From contig NZ_JAPSHY010000011.1 of NCBI RefSeq assembly GCF_031179285.1, forward strand, positions 44,840 through 108,839: a stretch of 64,000 bases of DNA. The letters are read 5' to 3'. Position 1 is the stretch's first letter. The number at the start of each line of letters is the position of its first letter. The position numbers and the translations under genes were made by a program. This document shows, piece by piece, positions 43,946-52,998 of this stretch. The notes beneath the pieces were generated by a model, which saw nothing but the letters and a program-made list of their open reading frames with translations, did no database searches and was not told where the DNA came from. The DNA comes from Microbacterium sp. (lineage in GTDB: Bacteria > Actinomycetota > Actinomycetes > Actinomycetales > Microbacteriaceae).

Positions 43946-46162
43946 TCAGGCGCGGGGCGCCGCGTCCGGACCCTTGTGAGCAGCGATCGAGGCATCGACC
44001 GATTCCGCGGAATCGGCCTGGGTCTCGTCGTCCGCGTCGCCCGTCACGACGACGGGGACGGCTGCGGTGAGGGCCTCCTCGGCGTCGATGTCGGTCGCCG
44101 CCTGCTCGAACTGCGACTGGTACAGGCGCCAGTAAGCGCCCTGCGCCGCAATCAGCTCGTCGTGCGTGCCCTTCTCCACGATGTCGCCGTGCTCCATCAC
44201 CAGGATGAGGTCAGCGTCGCGGATGGTCGACAGACGATGAGCGATGACGAAGGACGTCCGCCCCTGGCGGAGCGCCGCCATCGCGTGCTGCAGCAGCAGC
44301 TCGGTACGCGTGTCGACGGCCGACGTCGCCTCATCGAGGATGAGGATCGACGGCTGTGCGACGAACGCGCGCGCGATCGTGATGAGCTGACGTTCACCGG
44401 CCGAAACGTTGGACGCATCCTCGTCGAGGACCGTGTCGTAGCCCTCGGGGAGGGCGTGCACGAACCGGTCGACGTAGGTCGCCTTCGCGGCCTCGAGGAC
44501 TTCGTCATCCGACGCCGTGGAGCGACCGTACCGGATGTTCTCGCGGATGCTGCCGGCGAAGAGCCACGGGTCCTGAAGCACCATGCCGGTGCGGGAGCGC
44601 AGCTCATCCCGGGTGATCTCGGCGATGTCCTGACCGTCGAGCAGGATCCGGCCGCCGCTGAGCTCGTAGAAGCGCATGATCAGGTTGACCAGCGTGGTCT
44701 TGCCCGCCCCGGTCGGACCGACGATGGCGACGGTCTGCCCCGGCTCGACGCGGAAGGACAGGTCCTGGATGAGCGGTCGCTCCGGCGTGTACGAGAACGT
44801 GACGTTCTCGAACTCGATGACGCCCTTGCCGTCGGGAAGTCCTGGAGAGCCGTCGTCATCCGCCTCCTGCTCGTCCTCGTCCAGCAACTGGAAGACACGC
44901 TCTGCCGATGCGGTGCCGGACTGGACGACAGCAGCCATTCCACCGAGCTCCGACAGCGGTTGCGTGAACTGCTGCGAGTACTGGATGAACGCCTGCACGT
45001 CGCCCAGACGCAGCTGACCGCTCGCGACCATGAGGCCGCCGAGCACCGCGATGCCGACATAGCTGAGACTTCCGACGAACATCATCGCCGGCATGATGAT
45101 GCCGGAGAGGAACTGCGCCTTGAAGCTCGCCTGGAACAGTTCCTCGTTCTCGACCTGGAACCTCTCCAGCGCATCCTGCTCGCGCCCGAACACCTTCACC
45201 AGCGCGTGACCGGAGAACGCCTCTTCGACGCGGGCGTTCAGTCGGCCCACCTTGCGCCACTGGGTGCCGAACGCCTTCTGCGAACGCGGGCCGATGATGC
45301 CGAAGATCACACCCATGAGGGGCAGCGTGACCAGAGCCACGAGCGCGAGCTGCCACGAGATCGAGAACATCATGAACAGCACGCCGATCACGGTGAGCAC
45401 TGCGGTGAGTGCTCCCGAGAGGGACTGCTGCATCGTCTGGGTGATGTTGTCGATGTCGTTGGTGACGCGTGAGATCAGCTCGCCGCGCTGCACCTTGTCG
45501 AAGTACGACAGGGGCAGGCGGTTGATCTTCGCCTCGACCGACTCACGCAGGCGCCACATCGTGCGCACCATGATGACGTTGATGACGTATCCCTGGATCC
45601 ACGTCAGGAAGGCGGCCGCGACGTAGATCGCGAGCACGGCGGCGATGATCCACCGGAGTGCGTCGAAGTCGACGCCGTCACCGACCCGGAAGTCTCCGAG
45701 CGCCCCGACCTGGTTGGCGAAGTCGGCCTGACCGGCATCGTCGAGCGCTTCGACCACGACGTCCTGCGGCGTGCCGGCAGGGAAACCGGGGAAGTCACCG
45801 TTGGGCTGTCCGAGCTGGACGGAGATGAATCCGCGGTAGACGATGTTCGTCGCCTCGGCGAGCACCTTGGGAGCCGCGACCGTGAGGACGACACCGAGCG
45901 CACCGAGCACCGACACGAAGATGAACCACGCCGCCGACGGCTTCAGCAGCCCGATCATGCGCGAGAAGCTCGCACCGAAATTGTCGGCCTTGCCCGGCGC
46001 GACGCTGTCCCAGTCGCCGGAGTTCTGGCGGGCCTGCTCGGCGAGCTCGGCCTCGTACTTCTCTTCCTCGGTCAGCTCCGGCTCGACGGTCTCCACCGGC
46101 TTCCGGCTTCGACGCGAGCGGGTCTTCGTGTCATCCGAAGGGTTCTTCTCGTTGGCGCTCAT
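43946..46162 (-). CDS. ABC exporter half-transporter (ATPase-permease), canonical-site partner
   Basis: 738 residues. A charged 75-residue N-terminal extension precedes six membrane segments and an ATPase domain with GPTGAGKTT (near residue 490), Walker B LILDEATSAVD (with the catalytic Glu) and VIAHRLST. The signature is degenerate, NVSAGERQL instead of LSGGQ. The last about 50 residues form an acidic tail. It starts in an ATGA overlap with the companion half-transporter. In heterodimeric exporters of the TM287/288 and BmrCD type, such a degenerate signature pairs with a partner that lacks the catalytic Glu, which is seen here. Likely lipid or drug export. Confidence 0.92.
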   Translation of the reverse strand: MSANEKNPSDDTKTRSRRSRKPVETVEPELTEEEKYEAELAEQARQNSGDWDSVAPGKADNFGASFSRMIGLLKPSAAWFIFVSVLGALGVVLTVAAPKVLAEATNIVYRGFISVQLGQPNGDFPGFPAGTPQDVVVEALDDAGQADFANQVGALGDFRVGDGVDFDALRWIIAAVLAIYVAAAFLTWIQGYVINVIMVRTMWRLRESVEAKINRLPLSYFDKVQRGELISRVTNDIDNITQTMQQSLSGALTAVLTVIGVLFMMFSISWQLALVALVTLPLMGVIFGIIGPRSQKAFGTQWRKVGRLNARVEEAFSGHALVKVFGREQDALERFQVENEELFQASFKAQFLSGIIMPAMMFVGSLSYVGIAVLGGLMVASGQLRLGDVQAFIQYSQQFTQPLSELGGMAAVVQSGTASAERVFQLLDEDEQEADDDGSPGLPDGKGVIEFENVTFSYTPERPLIQDLSFRVEPGQTVAIVGPTGAGKTTLVNLIMRFYELSGGRILLDGQDIAEITRDELRSRTGMVLQDPWLFAGSIRENIRYGRSTASDDEVLEAAKATYVDRFVHALPEGYDTVLDEDASNVSAGERQLITIARAFVAQPSILILDEATSAVDTRTELLLQHAMAALRQGRTSFVIAHRLSTIRDADLILVMEHGDIVEKGTHDELIAAQGAYWRLYQSQFEQAATDIDAEEALTAAVPVVVTGDADDETQADSAESVDASIAAHKGPDAAPRA

Positions 46163-47886
46163 GCGTCCACCCCCAGCTGCGATTCGACGATCTCTCGGTA
46201 GGTCTCATTCGTCTCGAGCAGCTCCTCATGGGTGCCGACGCCGACCATCGTCCCGCCGTCGAGGACGACGATGCGATCGGCATCCGTGATCGAGGAGACG
46301 CGCTGCGCCACGACGATCTTCGTCACGTTCGGTAGCTCGCGCCACAGCGCCTGCCTCAATCTGGCGTCCGTCGTGAGGTCGAGGGCAGAGAACGAGTCGT
46401 CGAAGACAAGGACCTGCGGCTGATGCACGATCGCGCGGGCGATCGCCAGCCGCTGGCGTTGCCCGCCCGACACGTTCGTGCCGCCCTGCGCGATGCGCGA
46501 CTCGAGGCCGTTGGGCATCTCCTCGACGAAGTCGCGCCCCTGCGCGATCTCGAGGGCGTGCCAGAGCTCTTCGTCGGTGGCCTCCTCGCGACCGTAGCGA
46601 AGGTTCGACGCCACCGTGCCGGTGAAGAGGAACGGACGCTGCGGCACGAGGCCGATGCTGTCCCAGAGCGCCTCGACGTCGGCGTCGCGGACGTCGACGC
46701 CGCCGACGCGGACCGAACCGCCGGAGACGTCGAACAGGCGCGGGATGAGCGAGACGAGCGTCGTCTTGCCGGAACCTGTGGAGCCGACGATCGCGACCGT
46801 CTCGCCCGGCTGCGCGGCGAAGCTGATTCCCGTGAGCACCGGAGCGTCAGCACCCGGGTAGGTGAACTCGACGTCATCGAGCGCCACGGCTCCCGGCGTC
46901 GGGAACGAGGTGACGCCGTTCTCGGGGCGGATCATCGTGGACTGCGAGTCGAGCACCTCGCCGATGCGCTCGGCCGAGACCGCGGCGCGCGGGATCATCA
47001 TCGCCATGAAGCTGGCCATGATGACGCCGCCCATGATCTGGCCGATGTACTGCATGAACGCGAACAGGGTGCCGACCTGCACCGTGCCGTTGTTGACCTC
47101 GATGCCGCCGAACCAGATCACCGAGACGACGGTGACGTTGAGGATCAGCATGAACAACGGGAACAGCAGCACGAACAGCGAGCCGACCTTGCGGCCCACG
47201 ATCATGATGTCGGTGTTGGCGCCACGGAACCGCTCTTCTTCGATGCGCTCACGCACGAACGCCCGCACCACGCGCACGCCGGTGAGCTGCTCGCGCATGA
47301 TGCGGTTCACCGCGTCGAGCTTGCCCTGGTAGCTGCGGAACAGCGGCACCATGCGACCGATGACGAGCGCGGCGAGGATGAGCAGCGCCGGCACCGAGAC
47401 GGCGATGAGCCAGCTCAGCCCGACGTTCGTCTGCACGGCGAAAATGATGCCGCCGATGGCCAGCAGCGGTGCGGTGACGAGCATGGTGGCGCCCATCATG
47501 GCGAGCATCTGCACCTGCTGCACGTCGTTCGTGTTGCGGGTGATCAGCGAGCCTGCACCGAACTGCGACACCTCGCGCTCGGAGAAGCCGCTCACCTTGC
47601 TGAACACGTCGCCGCGGATGTCGCGGCCCGCACCCATCGCGGCTCTGGCGGCGAAGTAGGTCGCGATGACGGATGCTGCGATCTGCCCGAGCGACACGGC
47701 GAGCATGAACAGACCGGTGTTCCAGATGTAGCCGGTGTCGCCCTGGGCGACGCCCTTGTCGATGATGTCGGCGTTCAGCCGGGGGAGGTAGAGGGCGGCG
47801 GCAACGCTGGCGAGCTGGAAGACCAGCACGCCGACCAGCAGCCATCGGTAGCGAGAGAGATAACGGACGAGGATTTTTCCCAGCAC
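46159..47886 (-). CDS. ABC exporter half-transporter (ATPase-permease), degenerate Walker B partner
   Basis: 575 residues with six membrane segments and an ATPase domain: GSTGSGKTTLVSL (near residue 367), intact signature NVSGGQRQRLA, and Walker B LVFDDSFSALD, where Asp replaces the catalytic Glu. This is the hallmark of the inactive-site subunit in heterodimeric exporters. The GTG at 47886 has AAGGAAG about 7 bases upstream. It is transcribed before the larger partner and about 230 bp after the TetR gene on the same strand. Confidence 0.92.
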   Translation of the reverse strand: MLGKILVRYLSRYRWLLVGVLVFQLASVAAALYLPRLNADIIDKGVAQGDTGYIWNTGLFMLAVSLGQIAASVIATYFAARAAMGAGRDIRGDVFSKVSGFSEREVSQFGAGSLITRNTNDVQQVQMLAMMGATMLVTAPLLAIGGIIFAVQTNVGLSWLIAVSVPALLILAALVIGRMVPLFRSYQGKLDAVNRIMREQLTGVRVVRAFVRERIEEERFRGANTDIMIVGRKVGSLFVLLFPLFMLILNVTVVSVIWFGGIEVNNGTVQVGTLFAFMQYIGQIMGGVIMASFMAMMIPRAAVSAERIGEVLDSQSTMIRPENGVTSFPTPGAVALDDVEFTYPGADAPVLTGISFAAQPGETVAIVGSTGSGKTTLVSLIPRLFDVSGGSVRVGGVDVRDADVEALWDSIGLVPQRPFLFTGTVASNLRYGREEATDEELWHALEIAQGRDFVEEMPNGLESRIAQGGTNVSGGQRQRLAIARAIVHQPQVLVFDDSFSALDLTTDARLRQALWRELPNVTKIVVAQRVSSITDADRIVVLDGGTMVGVGTHEELLETNETYREIVESQLGVDA

Positions 47887-48115
47887 AGGCGGACTTCCTT
47901 GAGGGGGGGTGGAAGGGCGGATTTCCCGGTGAATGGTTGCCAGGCGGCAATCAGCCACATCACAGGGTGCCACGAAGCGCCGACATTCGTACCGACGATT
48001 TATGAACCTTCGCTGACAGCGAACTTTTCCCGCCTCGGCCTGCGGTTTCTGCACTCGGGTGAAGAACTCCGGCGCTTTTCGGCGCGTGGTCGTCCTGAGG
48101 GGCCGACGACCGATG
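47887..48115. other. Intergenic region between TetR gene and ABC exporter operon
   Basis: 229 bp without a convincing gene. It contains a run of seven G residues, which fall just upstream of the exporter's ribosome-binding site on its strand. The exporter promoter probably lies here, but I could not place convincing -35/-10 boxes or a clear terminator for the TetR gene. Confidence 0.4.
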
Positions 48116-48688
48116 TCAGTCAGACAAAGGGTGCTCCCGGCGGAACAGCACGCGGCGACCGGCGTTCGCGAGGGCGTCCTGCTTGCCTCGGCCGTTGAGG
48201 TCTGCGGCGAGGAAATGCGATCCGATCGCCAGCGTGAAGGCGAGGATGCTACGAGCCTCGACCTCGTCGGGGTCGCTCACGAACGAGCCGAACTGCTCGC
48301 GGAGGAACTCCATCCTGGCGTTGTCGACACGACGCAGACGCGCTCTGACCTCCGCGTCGCGTCGCGCCCAGCCGCGGACGGCGAGGTCGAGGGGCACGAG
48401 CTCCTGCGAGAAGGTGAGGGCGCCGGCGTCGTTGATCCTGTCGACGACATCAGCGTCGGGCGATCCGACCTGCGCCAGGACGTCATCCGTGCTCCGCCGC
48501 TCCCAGTCGTCGAGCACTTCGGTCAGCAGCTGCTCGCGAGTGCGGAAATGCGCATAGAAGCTCCCCTTGGTCACACCGATGCTCGCCGAGAGGGATTCGA
48601 CGCGGACGGCTTCGACGCCACCCGCGGCGAGCGCCTCCGCAGCGGCGGACACCCACTGCGATCTCGGAGTTCTCAGCACTGCCGGCAT
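48116..48688 (-). CDS. TetR-family transcriptional regulator
   Basis: 190 residues. The N-terminal helix-turn-helix is typical (VESLSASIGVTKGSFYAHFRTREQLL, residues about 30-55) with a divergent ligand-binding C-terminal domain. A GGAGG precedes the ATG at 48688. It faces the SGNH hydrolase gene across a region with two near-identical 16-base sites. It lies upstream of the ABC exporter on the same strand, so it may also control export. Confidence 0.9.
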   Translation of the reverse strand: MPAVLRTPRSQWVSAAAEALAAGGVEAVRVESLSASIGVTKGSFYAHFRTREQLLTEVLDDWERRSTDDVLAQVGSPDADVVDRINDAGALTFSQELVPLDLAVRGWARRDAEVRARLRRVDNARMEFLREQFGSFVSDPDEVEARSILAFTLAIGSHFLAADLNGRGKQDALANAGRRVLFRREHPLSD

Positions 48689-48723
48689 CGTGCCTCCTTC
48701 GCCCGGACTTCCGCTTCCATCAA

Positions 48724-48763
48724 GCATACGCTACCGTATTCATCGAAGCATCCGCTTCCGTAT
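48724..48763. promoter_or_regulatory. Candidate TetR operators (two copies)
   Basis: GCATACGCTACCGTAT (48724-48739) and GCATCCGCTTCCGTAT (48748-48763) match at 14 of 16 positions, with starts 24 bases apart. The first contains a perfect palindrome, ATACG-N4-CGTAT. They lie between the TetR gene and the divergent hydrolase, the usual place for TetR binding. Confidence 0.6.
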
Positions 48764-48783
48764 CTTCAATGAGGGAGATCGAC

Positions 48784-49491
48784 GTGAGTCCTACGAGCCC
48801 GGTGCTGCGCGCAGTCGCCCTCGCGCAGGGAATGTGGGTCCGGCGTCGCATCGAGCTGCTTCCGGCGGCGGCGGGGCCGATGACCGGCATCGAAGGGAGC
48901 GGTCTCGCCTCCCGCGCCCTTGAGATCGGCATTCTGGGCGAATCGACGGCGGCCGGATGCGGTGTCGCCGCGCACCGCGAGGGTTTCGCGGGGGCACTCG
49001 CCCGGTCACTGTCGGCGACAGCGGCCGCGCCGGTGCGTTGGCAGGTGGTGGGCCGTCACGGCGCGACGGCCAGCCGCATCCGCCATCGCCTCCTCCCCCG
49101 GCTCGACGGCGCGTTCGACCTGGTGGTCGTCCTCGCGGGTGCCAACGACGTACTCTCGCGCCGCAGCGACGAAGAGTGGCGCGACGATCTGACCGCGATC
49201 GTCGAGGACTTGCGCGAGCGGAGTCGACATGTGGTCGTCGCCGGAACGCCTCCCTTCGCCACGTTCCCGACGCTGCCGCGGACGCTGGGCCGATACCTCG
49301 CCGCTCGCGGTGCCGAACTCGATGAGGTCTCCCGGCAGATCTGCGACGCGACGCCGGGTGCTCGTTTCGCCGAGACCGATGCCGGCCTCGTTGATGCGTC
49401 GTTCTTCGCTACGGACGGCTTCCACCCCGGCGCTCACGGCTACGAGCGCTGGGCGGATGCCGTCGCGGACGTCGTGCCCGCGCTGGTGTGA
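48784..49491 (+). CDS. SGNH/GDSL-type hydrolase
   Basis: 235-residue esterase/lipase-type enzyme of the SGNH superfamily. Block I is GILGESTAAG (GES instead of GDS, with the nucleophile Ser), block III is AGANDVL, and block V is DGFHPGAHGY (catalytic Asp-x2-His). The GTG at 48784 has GGGAG 6 bases upstream; the ATG at 48769 has none. It has no signal peptide, although a hydrophobic stretch near the start is possible. It diverges from the TetR regulator, which probably controls it. Confidence 0.87.
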   Translation: MSPTSPVLRAVALAQGMWVRRRIELLPAAAGPMTGIEGSGLASRALEIGILGESTAAGCGVAAHREGFAGALARSLSATAAAPVRWQVVGRHGATASRIRHRLLPRLDGAFDLVVVLAGANDVLSRRSDEEWRDDLTAIVEDLRERSRHVVVAGTPPFATFPTLPRTLGRYLAARGAELDEVSRQICDATPGARFAETDAGLVDASFFATDGFHPGAHGYERWADAVADVVPALV

Positions 49492-49522
49492 CGCGCCGGG
49501 CCGTGCCGCATCTCCGCTGCCG

Positions 49523-50584
49523 TCAGAACAACGGCTGCGCGGGTACGTAGGAGCGTGCCCCCGCCCCCGCATCGGCGTCGAGCTCCGTGATCGTGGCCGG
49601 CTGCCAGCGGGGGGCCCGGTCTTTGTCGATCAGCTGCGCGCGGATCCCCTCCGCGAGATCGGGGTGCTTCTCGGCGAACCAGAGCACCCGGCGGTACTCG
49701 CCTTCGAGTGCTGCGCGCAATCCCGACATCTCCCGCGCCTCGCGGACCGCGTCGAGGGTGACTGCGAGCCCTGTCGGCGAGAGCTCCTCGAGCAGGTCGG
49801 CAGTGCTCGAGGCATCCGTTTCCTCCCGTGCCCTCAGCCGCTCGACGATCTCGCCCACGCTCGGGGCCGAGAAGGCGTCATCGATCCATTCGCGCCCGGC
49901 CGGCAGCGTCGACGGCTCCGGAGTCTCGTCGAACAGCAGCACGATCTCGCTCGGTCCGGTCGGATCGGCGCGGAACGCCAGCGCCTCACGGAGCGCGTCG
50001 AGTCGATCCGACGGTACGACATGATCGGCGAAGCCCAGGTAGACGGCATCCGCTGCATTCATCGTGCTGCCGGTGAGGCCGAAATACTCCCCCAACCGGC
50101 CGGGGGCTCGCCCGAGCAGCCAGGTGCCGCCGACATCGGGCGTGAAACCGATGCGGGTCTCGGGCATGGCGAGCTTCGAACGCTCCGTGACGATGCGGAT
50201 GGCGGCGTGCCCGGCGAGCCCGATGCCGCCGCCCATCGTGATGCCGTCGGCGAGGGCGACCACCGGTTTCGGGTACTCCGCGATCATCGCATTGAGGGCG
50301 TATTCGGCGCGGAAGAACTCCGCGGTGCGCTCCGGGTGCCCCGCCACGATCTGCGCGTGGAGCGTGCGCACATCGCCACCGGCGCACATGCCGCGCTCCC
50401 CCGCCCCATCGATGACGACGATCTGGACGTCGGAGTCGTCTCGCCAGGCGTCGAGTGCGCGGGTGAGCATCTCGATCATTCCGAGATCGAGCGCGTTGAT
50501 CGCCTCCGGGCGGTTGAGCGTGAGGCGTCCGAGGGCTCCTTCGGTACGAGCGAGGACACGGGCAGCGGCGGTCGGATCGGTCAC
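49523..50584 (-). CDS. Enoyl-CoA hydratase/isomerase-family protein (3-hydroxyisobutyryl-CoA hydrolase-like)
   Basis: 353-residue crotonase-fold enzyme. The oxyanion loop CAGGDVRTLH and the active-site segment PETRIGFTPDVGGTWLL (Glu and Asp of the hydrolase group) resemble 3-hydroxyisobutyryl-CoA hydrolase of valine degradation, as does the length (hydratases are about 260 residues). The C-terminal extension includes GIRAQLIDKDRAPRW, typical of the group. The GTG at 50584 overlaps nothing; the longer open frame has no support. Single gene divergent from the ABC ATPase. Confidence 0.88.
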   Translation of the reverse strand: MTDPTAAARVLARTEGALGRLTLNRPEAINALDLGMIEMLTRALDAWRDDSDVQIVVIDGAGERGMCAGGDVRTLHAQIVAGHPERTAEFFRAEYALNAMIAEYPKPVVALADGITMGGGIGLAGHAAIRIVTERSKLAMPETRIGFTPDVGGTWLLGRAPGRLGEYFGLTGSTMNAADAVYLGFADHVVPSDRLDALREALAFRADPTGPSEIVLLFDETPEPSTLPAGREWIDDAFSAPSVGEIVERLRAREETDASSTADLLEELSPTGLAVTLDAVREAREMSGLRAALEGEYRRVLWFAEKHPDLAEGIRAQLIDKDRAPRWQPATITELDADAGAGARSYVPAQPLF

Positions 50585-50708
50585 GGGTGCCAGGCTACCC
50601 CGATCATCCCGGGCTCCGATCGGGAGCGCGCGGACCGCGAAATGCACGATCCTGGGGCTTTTCCGGCAGGATAGGGAGGAACTGCCCGCTTGCAAGGAGA
50701 GGTCGCGG

Positions 50709-52925
50709 ATGCCCGAAGGACAGGTGCTCGAGTTCACGCACGTGACGAAGCGCTTCAGCGAAGTGACCGCAGTTTCCGACTTCTCCGCTCGCATCGAGCC
50801 CGGCGTGGTCACCGCCTTCCTCGGGCCGAACGGCGCGGGCAAGACGACGACTCTGCGCATGCTGCTCGGCCAGGTACGGCCCACATCCGGCACCGCGACG
50901 ATCGGCGGTACCGCATACGCCGAACTCCGCCAGCCGCTGCGGACCATCGGTGCTGTGCTCGAGGAGACGCCGTATCGCCCCCGTCGCACCGCGAACCGTC
51001 AACTCACGATCGCCGCGAAAGCGAACGGCATCCCGCTCTCCCGCATCGATGAGGTGCTCACCCTGGTCGGTCTCGACGGCGAAGGCGACACCCGCATCGG
51101 CGGGTACTCGCTGGGCATGAGGCAGCGTCTCAGCGTCGCGACGGCGCTGCTGGGCGATCCCGGTGCCCTCGTGTTCGACGAGCCGGCGAACGGGCTCGAC
51201 CCGGAGGGCATCCGCTGGATGCGCCTGCTCATGCGCCGCCTGGCCGACGAGGGCCGCACGGTGCTGGTCTCATCGCACGTCCTGAGCGAGGTCGAGCAGG
51301 TCGCCGATCGGGTCTTGGTGCTGTCGAAGGGGCAGCTGGTGCTTTCCAGCGGCATCGAGGAGCTCGCCGATCCGGCCGCCGGTTCCGTCGTCGTGGACGC
51401 CGATGATCGCGCCGCTCTCACGGCCGCTCTGTCTGCCGCCGGCTTCGAGGTGGAAGTGCTGCGTTCGGGCCTCACGGTGCGCGGCGGGGCGGCTCCCACG
51501 GTGGGCGCGGTCGCCGCCGCCGCCGGAATCGCCCTGAGCACGCTCGTGCAGCGCGGTCCGACCCTGGAAGACGTCTTCATCGAACTCGTGCGGGGCGGAA
51601 AACTCGAAGCCCGGGCGCAGGTGGCAGCCTCCCAGCTCACGCCCGCGCGGTCTGCTGCGCCTCAGGACTCTCAGTCCGAGACCGACGCGACTCCCGGTGC
51701 GGCGGCGGTCGCCGCTGCTCCTGCTGTCGCGACCACCGGCATCGCCGACCCGGTGGCTGCGGCCGGTGTCGCTGCCGCGAGCGCGGCAGCGTTGCTCGCG
51801 GAGGCCGCTGCAGCCGACGCGGCGCATGCGGACGCCGTCGCTGAGGCGGATGCCGCGGGCGAGGCGGACGCCGGCGCCGAGGCGGATGCCGCGGCTGAGG
51901 CGGATGCCGGTGGCGAGGCGGATGCCTTCGCTGAGCCGCATGCCGGTGCCGAGGCGGAAGCTGCGGACGCAGGCTTCGCCGATGCCCAAGGTGCTCACGA
52001 TGATGTCGTCGGTCCGAGCGATGGCGACGTGTCGGCGAATACCGCCGATGTCGATGCCGATGCCGATGCCGAAGCCGAGTTCGGACTCGCCGAGGGCGAC
52101 GCACCGGCCGAGGCTGAGGCGCTTGACGACGACGAAGAGGCGCCCGGCGCCGCGGCCCCGTCGTTCGATGACATCCTGTTCGGCGCGTCTCCGGCGGCCG
52201 CGACAGCGGCGACGGCGGCATTCTCGCCCGTCGTCGACGCCGAGCCTTCCGACGCCGAGCCTTCCGACGCCGAGCCTTCCGATGCCGAGTCCGACGCAGA
52301 GTCCTCCGGCATCGAGATCTTCGCCGAGCTCGGTGAGGGCGAGGGGCCGGAGCAGGCCGGCGATCCCAGTGAGGTCGGCGCGGCCGCGGGTGAGGCCGAC
52401 TCCCCCGAGGGCGGAACGCCGAGCAGCACGGATGTCGTCGCGTCCGAAGAAGACCCGCGCTCGGCCGGCGTCTCGTCGATGCTCGCAGCCGCGGCTCGCG
52501 CGTATTTCGACGAAGAACCCAAGGAATACCCGCTCAACGGAGGTGCGGTCGGCGACGACTCCGCCGGCCGGGATGCCGATCACGCCTCGTCTGGTGCGCA
52601 CTGGGCGGTGGCGAGCACCGGAGTCATCGACACGGTTCCGGTCGCGTCTGCAGCGCCCGAGACGGGTGCAGCGACCGACGAGCTCAACCACGACGGTGGG
52701 GAGCACCACCACCACGAGGGCGAGGCCCACCACGACGGTGGCGAGCACCACGATGGCGGGGAGCACCAGCACCACCAGGGCGAGCCGCACCACGACGGTG
52801 GGGAACACCACCACGACGGTGGAGAGCACCAGCACCACGACGGCGAGCATCAGCACCACGACGGTGGAGAGCACCACGACGGTGGGGAGCACCACCACCA
52901 CGACGGCGAGCACCACCACGGCTGA
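50709..52925 (+). CDS. ABC transporter ATP-binding protein with long acidic and histidine-rich C-terminal tail
   Basis: 738 residues. Residues 1-300 are a standard ABC-2/bacitracin-type ATPase: GPNGAGKTTTLR (Walker A, near residue 40), SLGMRQRLSVATAL (signature), ALVFDEPANGLDPEG (Walker B) and VSSHVLSEVEQ. The remaining about 440 residues are of a kind not normal for ABC ATPases. A 360-residue Ala/Asp/Glu-rich region contains GEADA/AEADA pentads and three DAEPS units, and a final 82-residue region is 32 His among Asp, Gly and Glu (DGGEHHH-type repeats). AAGGAG precedes the ATG. No permease gene is adjacent. The tail is likely disordered and could bind Ni, Zn or Co; this is inferred from composition. 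Confidence 0.85.
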   Translation: MPEGQVLEFTHVTKRFSEVTAVSDFSARIEPGVVTAFLGPNGAGKTTTLRMLLGQVRPTSGTATIGGTAYAELRQPLRTIGAVLEETPYRPRRTANRQLTIAAKANGIPLSRIDEVLTLVGLDGEGDTRIGGYSLGMRQRLSVATALLGDPGALVFDEPANGLDPEGIRWMRLLMRRLADEGRTVLVSSHVLSEVEQVADRVLVLSKGQLVLSSGIEELADPAAGSVVVDADDRAALTAALSAAGFEVEVLRSGLTVRGGAAPTVGAVAAAAGIALSTLVQRGPTLEDVFIELVRGGKLEARAQVAASQLTPARSAAPQDSQSETDATPGAAAVAAAPAVATTGIADPVAAAGVAAASAAALLAEAAAADAAHADAVAEADAAGEADAGAEADAAAEADAGGEADAFAEPHAGAEAEAADAGFADAQGAHDDVVGPSDGDVSANTADVDADADAEAEFGLAEGDAPAEAEALDDDEEAPGAAAPSFDDILFGASPAAATAATAAFSPVVDAEPSDAEPSDAEPSDAESDAESSGIEIFAELGEGEGPEQAGDPSEVGAAAGEADSPEGGTPSSTDVVASEEDPRSAGVSSMLAAAARAYFDEEPKEYPLNGGAVGDDSAGRDADHASSGAHWAVASTGVIDTVPVASAAPETGAATDELNHDGGEHHHHEGEAHHDGGEHHDGGEHQHHQGEPHHDGGEHHHDGGEHQHHDGEHQHHDGGEHHDGGEHHHHDGEHHHG
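51820..51960 (+). repeat. 15-bp imperfect repeats encoding GEADA/AEADA pentads
   Basis: About eight copies of a 15-base unit containing GAGGCGGATGCC encode the alternating AEADA/GEADA segment of the ABC ATPase tail. Copies differ at synonymous and Ala/Gly positions. A separate three-fold CCTTCCGACGCCGAG run occurs at 52242-52290. Confidence 0.75.
52684..52922 (+). repeat. Imperfect repeats encoding the His-Asp-Gly-Glu tail
   Basis: About ten imperfect copies of a unit like CACGACGGTGGGGAGCACCA, encoding DGGEHHH/HHDGGEH. They end the ABC ATPase gene. Sequence similarity between copies suggests expansion by slippage or unequal recombination. Confidence 0.85.
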
Positions 52926-52944
52926 CTGCCGTCCTCGACGTGAC

Positions 52945-52981
52945 GACGCCCTCCCGCACTGTTCCGGTGCCGGAGGGCGTC
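52945..52981. terminator. Convergent hairpin terminator
   Basis: A 10-bp stem (GACGCCCTCC / GGAGGGCGTC) is continued after a one-base mismatch by GCAC/GTGC around a 7-base loop. It sits between the stop of the His-tailed ABC ATPase and the stop of the convergent minus-strand gene. Confidence 0.75.
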
Positions 52982-52998
52982 TTCGTCTCAGGTCGCCG

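Noticed and set aside
50064..50708. N-terminal extension of the His-tailed ABC ATPase
   Set aside because: It is antisense to the 3-hydroxyisobutyryl-CoA hydrolase gene. AAGGAG before the ATG at 50709 and the family N-terminus support the shorter form.
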